DNA of 10,326 nt from Anaerolineae bacterium (GCA_016931365.1 JAFGEY010000384.1:1-10326), one strand, 5' to 3'. Positions 1-6,496 are shown, counted from the first letter of the stretch. Numbers and translations are program-made. Notes: generated by a model not told the origin, from the sequence alone.

Positions 1-472
1 CCCATTGCGTCCAGATCGTGATGAGATGGTACTGCACGGCTACTGGCTCAACAGCAAAGCGATCAAAGACATGCTCACGCACAGGCTCATAAATAGTTTG
101 GTTTCCAGAATAGTCCTCATGGCAATGCGCCAACTCATGAATCAATACAAGAGCAACCTCGTCCAAATCTTCAACTATAAAGAACGTAAGCGGATCTTTG
201 TACGGCAACACTTTTGGCCAGCGATGAATTGCGTAAGCCGGCCACTCCTCGGGAGCAAACTTGTAACCAAAGCGCCGAAAGCAACCGAAAACTTGGTCAT
301 TGATCTGATCCCAGGCTTGCTGTGCCTTTGCCACATATCCTTGAGCCGGCTTGACATATTCTTGAACCCACCGGTCATATTCCAAGTTGAAATAGGCCTC
401 ATCGAGTGTGCCAACCCAAAACGCAATAGAAGCATCATATGCCTCTGAGTATCGAAGTTGCAAGTGTGCCAT
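1..472 (-). CDS. HExxH zinc-metalloprotease-like protein, 3'-truncated by window edge
   Basis: This frame stays open from an ATG at 470-472 to the left edge, giving 157 codons with no stop, so the C-terminus lies outside the window. Residues 112-116 read HELAH, the HExxH zinc-binding helix of gluzincin-type metallopeptidases. E142, in a run EPVAVQY 26 residues after H116, is the best candidate for the third zinc ligand, but this is inference. The N-terminal ~100 residues are rich in aromatic residues (many W and Y) and belong to no family I recognise. I see no signal peptide or membrane segment, so the product is probably cytoplasmic. An AGGAG lies 11 nt before the chosen ATG. An in-frame ATG 11 codons upstream (503-505) lacks a good ribosome site. 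Base composition looks AT-richer than vapBC or lacI, which hints at recent acquisition. The substrate is unknown. Confidence 0.72.
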   Translation of the reverse strand, partial: MAHLQLRYSEAYDASIAFWVGTLDEAYFNLEYDRWVQEYVKPAQGYVAKAQQAWDQINDQVFGCFRRFGYKFAPEEWPAYAIHRWPKVLPYKDPLTFFIVEDLDEVALVLIHELAHCHEDYSGNQTIYEPVREHVFDRFAVEPVAVQYHLITIWTQW

Positions 473-561
473 AGGTCGGTGTACTCCTAGCGGATGACCA
501 TTCATAACTCAATATTCCCGCGTGGAGTGCGAGAACGGGAGAAAATCATAACCAGCAAGCC

Positions 562-999
562 TTACTCCCATTCTGCCAGGGCTGCCGCCGGGCTGCGCAC
601 GGTCAACACCTGGCTCATCCGCGACAGGTGCTCCTGATCCAGTGAGACAAGCGTGCTGCCAAAGCGGAGCGCGACGGCGGCATAGATGGCGTCGCTGCCT
701 CGCAATCGATGCTCGGCTGCCACATGCGCGGCCTGACTGGCCAGGATCGACTCCACCGGGACCAGGATCAGGTGAGGCAGGCGGCCTACCGCGTCGGCAA
801 ACTGGCGCGCCAGGCCAGCATCGCCCCGCCCCCGGCTCACCGCCGCGGCCAATTCGGGCAGCAGCAGAGTGGGCACAATGATGGGCGCCGCCCGTTCCTG
901 CACAAGCGACAGAAATCGCTGGCTTTCCACATGCCCGGCCTCGTAAGGATTAAATGCGTTCAAAAAAACGCTGGCATCGACCGTCCACGTCGCCGCCAT
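562..999 (-). CDS. vapC: VapC-type PIN-domain ribonuclease toxin
   Basis: This is a 145-residue PIN-domain protein, the usual length for a VapC toxin. VapC proteins are Mg2+-dependent endoribonucleases that cut tRNA or rRNA; the target here cannot be read from sequence. The acidic catalytic set is visible: D8 (TVDASVF), E49 (LLPELAAAV), D103 (RGSDAIYAA) and D121 (LVSLDQEHL). All four are present, so the nuclease should be active. The ATG is preceded by AGGAG, which overlaps the TAG stop of the antitoxin gene, leaving a 9-nt gap and suggesting translational coupling. No convincing terminator follows before the metalloprotease-like gene; the 473-561 gap has only a weak 5-bp hairpin. It is transcribed together with vapB from the promoter at 1299-1327. 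Confidence 0.88.
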   Translation of the reverse strand: MAATWTVDASVFLNAFNPYEAGHVESQRFLSLVQERAAPIIVPTLLLPELAAAVSRGRGDAGLARQFADAVGRLPHLILVPVESILASQAAHVAAEHRLRGSDAIYAAVALRFGSTLVSLDQEHLSRMSQVLTVRSPAAALAEWE

Positions 1000-1008
1000 G
1001 GACTGCTC

Positions 1009-1266
1009 CTACCGCCGCATCTCGGAAAGCAGCTCGGCGCTGGTCTGCGTCGTTTGCCAATCCCGGCCAATCACCTCTCCCAGGCGAAGCAATTCATCCC
1101 AGGCCGATTCGCCGGATGCCTCCGCCGACGGCGCTTCGTCCAGCGGCAGCAGCACGCCGATTGGACGTCCGCGATAGGTAATCGTATAACGGGCGCGGCG
1201 CTCACGCACCGAGCGCACGATCTCAGAAGCCCGTATTTTCAGATCGCGCACACCTATCTCGGTCAT
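1009..1266 (-). CDS. vapB: Phd/YefM-type antitoxin partner of VapC
   Basis: This small protein (85 residues) has the Phd/YefM pattern. The N-terminal DNA-binding part IGVRDLKIRASEIVRSV is followed by the YTITYRGRPIGVLLP beta hairpin (about residues 27-41). The variable C-terminus, with WDELLRLGEVI, should wrap and inhibit the toxin. Such antitoxins neutralise the partner nuclease and repress their own operon by binding an operator near the start site. I chose the ATG at 1264-1266 because GGGAGG lies 4 nt before it. A TTG four codons upstream is in frame but would place that ribosome site inside the coding region. It precedes vapC by 9 nt in the usual antitoxin-first order. Confidence 0.87.
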   Translation of the reverse strand: MTEIGVRDLKIRASEIVRSVRERRARYTITYRGRPIGVLLPLDEAPSAEASGESAWDELLRLGEVIGRDWQTTQTSAELLSEMRR

Positions 1267-1278
1267 CTGACCTCCCAA

Positions 1279-1327
1279 GTAGTCCCTGATGTGACTACAT
1301 TATATCACAAACGAGCAGATCGATCAA
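1279..1327 (-). promoter_or_regulatory. vapBC promoter with putative autorepression operator
   Basis: Read on the minus strand, TTGATC (1322-1327) and TATAAT (1299-1304) are 17 bp apart. A TG one base upstream of the -10 box makes it an extended -10 element. The predicted start is near 1292. A perfect inverted repeat, GTAGTC (1279-1284) and GACTAC (1293-1298) with an 8-nt centre, covers this start and abuts the -10 box. That is where a Phd/YefM antitoxin would repress its own operon. The operator role is inferred; the promoter elements and repeat are seen directly. The -35 box begins only 14 nt after the lacI-type stop codon. Confidence 0.72.
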
Positions 1328-1340
1328 CGCGAAATCTGGA

Positions 1341-2339
1341 TCACTGGATGGCCGCACCGCACGATGAACGAACGACCAACTCGGGTTCGAGCAGCACATC
1401 TTGCGCCTGGCGCTCCTGGATCAGCGCCAAAACCATCTCGAATGCCCGCTGCCCCAATTCGTATTTGGCCTGGGCGATGGTGGTCAGTGGCGGGTCGAGG
1501 TAGCGGGCGGCGTCAATGTCATCATAGCCGACGATCGACACATCCTGGGGCACGCGCAGCCCGCGCGCCCGGAGCAAGCACAGCACGCCCATCGCCGTTT
1601 GATCGTTGTAACAGAAAATGGCCGTCGGATAGGGCGCTTGATCAAAGAGCAGATCAGCAGCATGCTCGCCGCCCGTGGGCCGGCCATCTCCGGAAACGAC
1701 CCACTGCGCCGGAATCTCGACGCCCGCCTCACGCAGCGTATCCTGACAGCCCACCAACCGCAACTGGCTCGATGTCGCCGCCTCGCGCCCGGAAATATAG
1801 GCAATGCGCCGATGGCCCAGGCCGAGCAGATAGCCGCCCACCAGCCTGCCGCCCAGAAAATCGTCGCTGCGCACCGAAAAGGAATACTCTCCGGGCTGTT
1901 GGTTGTTGATCAACACCACCGGCACGTGGATTTCGGTCAGTTGGGCATAAAAACTGCCCACCCGCGAGGCGGTCACAATCACTGCATCGACCCATTTTTC
2001 GCGCAAGGCGCGCACGGCGGCGATCTCGCGATCGGGGTCATCGTTCGAATTGCAGAGGAGAATGCTATAGCCGTGGTCGAGCGCCGTCTCTTCGATCCCG
2101 CGCACCACCTCAGCCACAAAGGGGTCGGCGATGGAGGTGACGACGACACCCACCGTGCCCGTGCGCCGGGTCGACATGGCGCGGGCGACCGCGCTGGGGC
2201 TGTAGCCCATCTCGTGGGCCAATCGGCGAATGCGCGCCTTGGTCTCTACATTGACCAGCGGGCTATCGGTCAGGGCGCGGGACACGGTTGAGTGGGAAAC
2301 GCCAGCCCGCCGGGCAATGTCTTTGATTGAAATAGACAC
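1341..2339 (-). CDS. LacI-family transcriptional regulator
   Basis: The protein is 332 residues, typical of the family. The N-terminal helix-turn-helix is SIKDIARRAGVSHSTVSRAL (about residues 4-23), followed by the hinge region GYSPSAVARAMSTRRTGTVG (45-64). A periplasmic-binding-protein-like sensor domain runs from about 62 to the end, with the usual late motif IVGYDDIDAARYLDPPLTTI. The ligand cannot be assigned from sequence. I chose the GTG at 2337-2339, preceded by AGAGG; the longer open frame reaches 2417, upstream of the predicted transcription start, and cannot be translated from this promoter. The gene has its own consensus promoter and two identical operator palindromes in the leader, implying autoregulation. 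No transporter or sugar-catabolic gene lies in the window, so its main targets are probably elsewhere. Confidence 0.9.
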   Translation of the reverse strand: MSISIKDIARRAGVSHSTVSRALTDSPLVNVETKARIRRLAHEMGYSPSAVARAMSTRRTGTVGVVVTSIADPFVAEVVRGIEETALDHGYSILLCNSNDDPDREIAAVRALREKWVDAVIVTASRVGSFYAQLTEIHVPVVLINNQQPGEYSFSVRSDDFLGGRLVGGYLLGLGHRRIAYISGREAATSSQLRLVGCQDTLREAGVEIPAQWVVSGDGRPTGGEHAADLLFDQAPYPTAIFCYNDQTAMGVLCLLRARGLRVPQDVSIVGYDDIDAARYLDPPLTTIAQAKYELGQRAFEMVLALIQERQAQDVLLEPELVVRSSCGAAIQ

Positions 2340-2349
2340 AAGTACCTCT

Positions 2350-2363
2350 TGCACACGTGTGCA
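2350..2363. promoter_or_regulatory. Downstream LacI-type operator palindrome (O2)
   Basis: TGCACACGTGTGCA is a perfect 14-bp palindrome with the central CG typical of LacI-family operators. It lies in the 5' leader of the regulator gene, touching the AGAGG ribosome site, and is identical to the copy at 2403-2416. Centre-to-centre spacing is 53 bp, close to five helical turns, so both face the same side of the DNA. Binding by the encoded regulator is inferred. Confidence 0.78.
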
Positions 2364-2376
2364 GCAATTGGGAATT

Positions 2377-2403
2377 AAAAACGTCCAGGGGAGTGGACGT
2401 TTT
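2377..2403 (-). terminator. Terminator-like hairpin in the lacI-type leader
   Basis: Arms AAAACGTCC (2378-2386) and GGACGTTTT (2395-2403) form a perfect 9-bp stem with an 8-nt loop. In the direction of transcription the stem runs into a TTTTT stretch and then AATT. The strong core is only 6 bp (ACGTCC/GGACGT), so efficiency is uncertain. It lies downstream of the predicted start (about 2410) and upstream of the ribosome site, exactly between the two operators. It could act as an attenuator, as a stop for read-through from the gene upstream, or as a site for another protein. Confidence 0.5.
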
Positions 2404-2416
2404 GCACACGTGTGCA
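2403..2416. promoter_or_regulatory. Upstream LacI-type operator palindrome at the start site (O1)
   Basis: This is a second perfect copy of TGCACACGTGTGCA, directly abutting the -10 box and covering the predicted transcription start. A repressor bound here would block RNA polymerase, so negative autoregulation of the LacI-family gene is the simplest reading. Confidence 0.82.
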
Positions 2417-2445
2417 ATTATAGCGCAAAGAGAGAAACGTGTCAA
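2417..2445 (-). promoter_or_regulatory. Consensus sigma70-type promoter of the LacI-family gene
   Basis: On the minus strand, TTGACA (2440-2445) and TATAAT (2417-2422) are separated by exactly 17 bp, a 12/12 match to the housekeeping consensus. The predicted start is near 2410. Such a strong promoter on a regulator gene makes sense only if it is tightly repressed, which the operator immediately downstream would provide. Confidence 0.88.
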
Positions 2446-2478
2446 ATTGAAACAAGTAAAATGGGGATCGACGTTTGC

Positions 2479-3126
2479 TTACGCGGCAAAAACAATCTGC
2501 CGGCGGTGCATTGAGCGCAGATACTCACTCAGACCCAATGCATCCACCACCACATCAGGCCGCCCGCTGCGCCCCTGCGCGTCGCACAAAAGGGCCATAT
2601 CCAGGAGCACGATATCATCTTGAATATCGACAGCCAAGCCGCCGATCAACGGGCGCAGATCGTACCCTTTGCGGCGAAATTCAACTTCAACCGCCGTCTG
2701 GCCGAGCAGACCATCGACGACCCGGCGCACCTCATCCACCGAGACGCCATCCAAGGTCACTCGATAATCGGCGCGCTGAATACACGAAGGCCGCGCCGGC
2801 GCGCGCAGATCGACCGTACAGGCTTTGATCACCTCAAGGCCGGGCGGCATTGCCGGTCGCAAGCAGTCCAGCAGCGCTTCCATCGCCCACGGCTCGGTCA
2901 ACAGGATATCCAGTTCTTCGCGCTCGCCCGTGCAGCCCACCGGCAGCGGCATCGCCAACGTCATCCGGGGGTGCGGGTTAAAGCCTTGCGAATAAGCCAG
3001 CGGCACCCGAGCGCGGCGCAACATGCGCTCCCAGGCACGCATCAGGTCGAGATGTCCCACATATTTGACCGGCTCGCCCTTGGAAAAGACGATCCGCATT
3101 CGATATAGTGAGCGTTCTTGGCTCAT
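2479..3126 (-). CDS. Radical SAM-linked protein (DUF2344/TIGR03936 family)
   Basis: The product is 215 residues and starts MSQERSLYRMRIVFSKGEPV. The segments KYVGHLDLMRAWERMLRRA (about 22-40) and PLAYSQGFNPHPRMTLAMPL are the hallmark of DUF2344 proteins, found next to or fused with TIGR03960-type radical SAM enzymes. Biochemical function is unknown to me; a role in substrate or RNA handling for the partner enzyme is only a guess. The ATG at 3124-3126 has GAGGG upstream and follows the radical-SAM stop by 13 nt, so the pair is an operon. The longer open frame reaches into the radical-SAM gene and lacks support. No clear terminator follows before the lacI-type promoter 34 nt downstream. Confidence 0.85.
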   Translation of the reverse strand: MSQERSLYRMRIVFSKGEPVKYVGHLDLMRAWERMLRRARVPLAYSQGFNPHPRMTLAMPLPVGCTGEREELDILLTEPWAMEALLDCLRPAMPPGLEVIKACTVDLRAPARPSCIQRADYRVTLDGVSVDEVRRVVDGLLGQTAVEVEFRRKGYDLRPLIGGLAVDIQDDIVLLDMALLCDAQGRSGRPDVVVDALGLSEYLRSMHRRQIVFAA

Positions 3127-3139
3127 CGGCGTCCCTCGC

Positions 3140-4993
3140 TCATCGATCCCCCTCACCGCTGGGCTGCTCGGCGACACAGCCCAGCAGTTCGATCGCCCCG
3201 CAGTTGGTACACCCCTCACGGCAGTCGCGCGTCGTTTTCCCTTGCACCGACCGCTCGTACTCGCGCCACAGGTAGTGCTTGGTCACCCCGCAGGAAATGT
3301 GATCCCAGGGCAGCACCTCGTCAGCGGTGCGCTCGCGCCGCGCCTCGATCTCCGGGTCGATCCCCTCGGCGGAAAACGCCTGCATCCAGGCTGTCCAATT
3401 CAACTGATCCTCCCAGGCGTCAAACCGCGCACCCGCCCGCCAGGCGTGCTCGATCACCCGCCCCAACCGGCGGTCGCCGCGTGAGATGACCGCCTCCAAC
3501 AACGTCGTCTTGGAATCGTGATAACCCAAGCGGATGCTCCGGTCGCGCAGCCCACCCTGCAAAATTCGCTGTCGCCGCTGGAGTGTTTCGTCGTCGATCA
3601 AAGGCTGCCATTGAAAGGGCGTGTGCGGCTTGGGCACCAGCGTCGATACAGTTACACTGACATTTGCTTTATTACGATGATATCTATATCCAATCGCCGC
3701 CACTTGCTGAACCAGATCGACGATCGCCTCGACGTCCTCGTCGGTTTCGGTAGGCAGGCCGATCATAAAATAAAGCTTGACCCGCTGCCACTGGTTGGCA
3801 TAAGCGGCCTCGACGGCGTGCAGCAGGTCGGTCTCGGCCACTTTTTTGTTGATCGCGTCGCGCAGGCGTTGGCTGCCCGCCTCCGGCGCAAAGGTCAGGC
3901 CGGAGCGGCGCGTGCCCTGAAATAACTGGGCCAACTCGACTGAAAACGCGTCGGTGCGCAGCGAGGGCAGCGTCACTCCCAGCGGCGGCTGGCGGCCTTC
4001 ATAGAGCAAATCCTGCACGATCTCTTTGATCTGACTGTGATCGGCGGAACTGAGCGAGATCAACCCCACCTCGTTGTGGCCGGTGCTGCGCACGATCGCC
4101 TCGACGGCCTGCACGACCTCTTCACAGGGGCGCTCGCGCCGGTGCCGGTAGATCATCCCGGCCTGGCAAAAACGGCAACCCTGCGTACAGCCGCGCATGA
4201 TCTCGATCACTGCCCGGTCGTGAACGGGTTGCACGTAAGGCAAGATGGGCTTGAGCGGCGCAGGCGGCAGCGGATCGACCACCCGCTTGACCACCGGCAA
4301 CTGTGCTTCGAGGGCATTGGGCGTCATCGAGGCCAGGCGGCCATCGGGCAGGTATTCGACATCGTAAAAACAGGGCACATAGACGCCCGGCACGCGTGCC
4401 AGCGCCTTGAGCAGCGACAGCCTATCCGCTTCGGCGCGCTTGGCCTGTCCCAAGACGGCCATGATCTCGACCAGCACCTCTTCCCCTTCGCCGATCACGA
4501 ACGCATCGATGAAATCGGCCAGCGGCTCGGGATGGTAGGCACCGCTGCCCCCGGCAACAATCAATGGCGACGTCTCGCCTCGCTCGTCGGCGTGCATAGG
4601 CAGTCCGGTCAGGTCGATCATATTGAGGACGTTGGTCAGGTTCAACTCGTAAGGCAAGCTAAAGCCGATCAGGTCAAAATCGGCCAACGCGTGACGGCTT
4701 TCCAGCGCATACAGCGGGATATTTTGCGCACGCATCACCGCTTCCATATCGGGCCAGGGCGCAAAGACGCGCTCGCACAGCGCGTCAGGCAGACCGTTGA
4801 CCACGTCGTACAAAATCTGCACGCCGATGTTGGACATGCCCACTTCGTACACGTCGGGATAGGCCAGCGCAAAACGCACAAACACCTCGTCCCACGGCTT
4901 TTTGACGGCATTCCACTCGGCCCCCACATATTGCATCGGCTTGCTTACGGTCGGCAGCCAGCAATCCAGCACACGTTGATCGACAATTCCCAT
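3140..4993 (-). CDS. B12-binding-like radical SAM protein (TIGR03960 family), uncharacterised
   Basis: The enzyme is 617 residues from the ATG at 4991-4993. The N-terminal part contains KPMQYVGAEWN and RFALAYPDVYEVGMSNIG, then a region resembling a degenerate cobalamin-binding fold (about 30-170). The radical-SAM cluster motif CxxxCxxC is C269-C273-C276 (RGCTQGCRFCQAG), which holds the [4Fe-4S] cluster that cleaves S-adenosylmethionine. A second CxxxCxxC set, C591-C595-C598, lies near the C-terminus with C568 and C606 nearby, suggesting another metal or cluster site. The substrate is unknown. An in-frame TTG at 5030-5032 is rejected because it sits in the loop of the upstream terminator. The chosen ATG has no good ribosome site and no obvious promoter of its own, so the start is the least certain part. 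Confidence 0.86.
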   Translation of the reverse strand: MGIVDQRVLDCWLPTVSKPMQYVGAEWNAVKKPWDEVFVRFALAYPDVYEVGMSNIGVQILYDVVNGLPDALCERVFAPWPDMEAVMRAQNIPLYALESRHALADFDLIGFSLPYELNLTNVLNMIDLTGLPMHADERGETSPLIVAGGSGAYHPEPLADFIDAFVIGEGEEVLVEIMAVLGQAKRAEADRLSLLKALARVPGVYVPCFYDVEYLPDGRLASMTPNALEAQLPVVKRVVDPLPPAPLKPILPYVQPVHDRAVIEIMRGCTQGCRFCQAGMIYRHRRERPCEEVVQAVEAIVRSTGHNEVGLISLSSADHSQIKEIVQDLLYEGRQPPLGVTLPSLRTDAFSVELAQLFQGTRRSGLTFAPEAGSQRLRDAINKKVAETDLLHAVEAAYANQWQRVKLYFMIGLPTETDEDVEAIVDLVQQVAAIGYRYHRNKANVSVTVSTLVPKPHTPFQWQPLIDDETLQRRQRILQGGLRDRSIRLGYHDSKTTLLEAVISRGDRRLGRVIEHAWRAGARFDAWEDQLNWTAWMQAFSAEGIDPEIEARRERTADEVLPWDHISCGVTKHYLWREYERSVQGKTTRDCREGCTNCGAIELLGCVAEQPSGEGDR

Positions 4994-5011
4994 CTTTATA
5001 CACCGTTCTAC

Positions 5012-5044
5012 AAAAATATTCGGCTGACTCAAGTCAGCCGAATA
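5012..5044 (-). terminator. Intrinsic terminator after the HEAT-repeat gene
   Basis: Perfect 13-nt arms, TATTCGGCTGACT (5017-5029) and AGTCAGCCGAATA (5032-5044), are separated by 2 nt. Folded as RNA this is a 12-bp stem with a UCAA or UUGA tetraloop. In the minus direction it is followed at once by TTTTT (5012-5016). It ends the HEAT gene, 32 nt after its stop codon, and only 18 nt separate its T tract from the radical-SAM ATG. Confidence 0.9.
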
Positions 5045-5075
5045 AACTATCTATTAGACTCGCAAACCGCGCCGT

Positions 5076-5942
5076 TCACATCCAATCTGCGTCTTCGTCT
5101 TGCTCTTCGTCACCGTTCTCCAAATCGGCCCCCATCTGGCTAAAGAGCATCCATTCTTCGAGCGCCGCATCGGCTACTTGCCGAACTTCGGGGTCAGGGT
5201 GCAAAGTCAACTCGTCCAACCGCTCAAAGGCCTCTTCCCAGCCCGTCTGACCGAGCGAAAAAAGCGCCGCCATCATCACATCACGATCCGGGTCGTAGGT
5301 CAAGCGCCACAGGTCTTTGCCCAAACTGTCGACGCGCATCTCGCCGACGGCATCGATGGCTTCGATGCGGATTTCCTTGTCCTCACTCCAAATTTCGCGG
5401 GCCAGAATCTTTTCCCATCGCTCGATGCCGCTACGCCCCATCGAAAAGAGCGCGCTGATTTTGGCCTGTTTTTCCGGGCGTTGGTAGAGCGCCTGGATCA
5501 GGTCGATCACGACGTTTTCTGGCAAAAAACTGAGCGCCTCTACGGCATATCGCCGTTCATCCAGAGAACGGCCTTCATCCCGATAGAGGCCAAGCAAAAA
5601 GCTGCGCAGCCGGTCCAAATCTTCCTGGGTCAGGTCGTCATCTTGATAAGGATCCGGAAAATCAAAGTCGATAACCGTGCACTCCCAGATGTATCGGCCC
5701 AGCCCAGAGATGGCCTTACAACGAACTCGTTCATCGGGATCGTTCTGAGCCATATCGAACAACCGCTCCATCGCTTCTGGCTCGACGTGATCCCACAATG
5801 CACTGACCGCCTGGATGCGAGTCTCCGGGTCTTGTTCGTTCAGCTGTTCCATGAGCCAACCAAAGGGAACTGGCACTTCATCCTCATCGGTGAACTCGTC
5901 GTCGGAAAGCATCTCGTCCATATCATTGACCCATTCTTCCAA
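5076..5942 (-). CDS. HEAT-repeat (PBS-lyase-type) protein
   Basis: This acidic 288-residue protein is built from about seven HEAT/PBS-lyase-like helical repeats. They can be read at DPETRIQAVSALW (39-50), DPDERVRCKAISGLG (68-82), SLDERRYAVEALSFL (126-140), EKQAKISALFSMG (157-169), DKEIRIEAIDAVG (188-200), DPDRDVMMAALFSLG (218-231) and DPEVRQVADAALEEW (250-264). Such proteins are usually scaffolds; no catalytic residues are evident. Both ends are strongly acidic (near 5-22 and 272-286). I chose the TTG at 5940-5942 because GGGGAGGAG lies just upstream and the promoter at 5979-6008 puts the start of transcription near 5972. The longest open frame begins upstream of that promoter. It is monocistronic, between its own promoter and a strong terminator. 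Its partner is unknown. Confidence 0.8.
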   Translation of the reverse strand: MEEWVNDMDEMLSDDEFTDEDEVPVPFGWLMEQLNEQDPETRIQAVSALWDHVEPEAMERLFDMAQNDPDERVRCKAISGLGRYIWECTVIDFDFPDPYQDDDLTQEDLDRLRSFLLGLYRDEGRSLDERRYAVEALSFLPENVVIDLIQALYQRPEKQAKISALFSMGRSGIERWEKILAREIWSEDKEIRIEAIDAVGEMRVDSLGKDLWRLTYDPDRDVMMAALFSLGQTGWEEAFERLDELTLHPDPEVRQVADAALEEWMLFSQMGADLENGDEEQDEDADWM

Positions 5943-5978
5943 GTCACTCCTCCCCTCTGCTCGAAACAATCTGCCTAG

Positions 5979-6008
5979 ATTGTACCATGACTTGGCAGTT
6001 GGCGTCAA
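5979..6008 (-). promoter_or_regulatory. Promoter of the HEAT-repeat gene
   Basis: TTGACG (6003-6008) and TACAAT (5979-5984) on the minus strand are 18 bp apart, each with one mismatch to consensus. A TG one base upstream of the -10 box gives an extended -10 element. The predicted start is near 5972, giving a leader of about 30 nt before the TTG start codon. Confidence 0.78.
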
Positions 6009-6056
6009 CAAGCTGTGAGTTTACATAATGTCAAGCCTGTGCCGTATAGACAAGAC

Positions 6057-6087
6057 AAAAGCCACACCAGAGTCTGGTATGGCTTTT
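6057..6087 (-). terminator. Intrinsic terminator after rplL
   Basis: Arms AAAAGCCACACCAGA and TCTGGTATGGCTTTT pair over almost their whole length with one G-U wobble and a tiny loop, ending in TTTT in the minus direction. It lies 25 nt past the rplL stop and closes the rplJ-rplL transcript before the HEAT gene promoter. Confidence 0.85.
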
Positions 6088-6112
6088 GAGCTTGCACAAA
6101 TCATCAAGCGGC

Positions 6113-6496
6113 TTACTTGATCTCGACGACGGCACCTTCGGTTTCGAGCAAGGCCTTGGCTGCCGCGGCAGCTTCCTTGTCAACGCCCTGCAAAATGGTG
6201 CTCGGCGCGCCTTCGACTACTTCCTTGGCTTCCTTGAGACCCAGGTTGGTGAGCTGGCGCACGGCCTTGATGACCTGGATTTTCTTATCGCCGAATTCTT
6301 TGAGGATGACGTCAAACTCGGTTTGCTCTTCCTCGGGCTCGGCAGCAGCCGCAGCCATCATCGCCGGCATTGCGGCCATCGCCATCGGGGCGGCGGCGCT
6401 CACGCCGAGTGTCTCTTCCAACATCTTGACCAGTTGGGATGCTTCCATCAAGGACAAACCCTTGATCTCTTCAACGAGCTTTTGCAAATCTGCCAT
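6113..6496 (-). CDS. rplL: 50S ribosomal protein L7/L12
   Basis: This 127-residue protein forms the flexible ribosomal stalk that recruits and activates translational GTPases. The N-terminal dimerisation helices ([20 protein letters not shown], to about residue 33) anchor it to L10. An Ala/Met-rich hinge follows (about 34-52), then the acidic PEEE and the conserved C-terminal domain with [34 protein letters not shown] and [13 protein letters not shown]. The length matches bacterial family members and no residue is missing. AGGAGG lies 11 nt before the ATG, a rather long spacer, and the ribosome site could sit in the loop of a 6-bp stem (6497-6528). It follows rplJ by 62 nt and is transcribed with it. 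Confidence 0.97.
   Translation of the reverse strand: MADLQKLVEEIKGLSLMEASQLVKMLEETLGVSAAAPMAMAAMPAMMAAAAAEPEEEQTEFDVILKEFGDKKIQVIKAVRQLTNLGLKEAKEVVEGAPSTILQGVDKEAAAAAKALLETEGAVVEIK

Noticed and set aside
5..448. Plus-strand 147-codon open frame at the left end
   Set aside because: The opposite strand in another frame has a clear HELAH motif, ribosome site and coherent protein; the plus-strand product shows no motif.
473..561. Hairpin TCCCG/CGGGA after vapC as a terminator
   Set aside because: The stem is only 5 bp with a 15-nt loop and no run of T.
1401..2291. Plus-strand open frame opposite the LacI-family gene
   Set aside because: This is an antisense shadow; the minus strand has full LacI-family motifs.
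2340..2417. N-terminal extension of the LacI-family protein from an ATG at 2417
   Set aside because: It overlaps the -10 box and operator, starts upstream of the predicted transcription start, and the family alignment begins at the GTG at 2339 with a ribosome site.
3127..3219. Longer start for the DUF2344 protein
   Set aside because: The extra 31 residues read the radical-SAM gene's 3' end in another frame and do not resemble the family, while the ATG at 3126 has GAGGG upstream.
4037..5143. Long plus-strand open frame opposite the radical SAM gene
   Set aside because: It is a shadow of the GC-biased minus-strand gene, has His/Arg/Gln-rich composition and shows no recognisable domain.
5943..6011. 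Longer start for the HEAT protein
   Set aside because: It would begin upstream of the -35 box; the TTG at 5942 has an excellent ribosome site and follows the predicted start of transcription.
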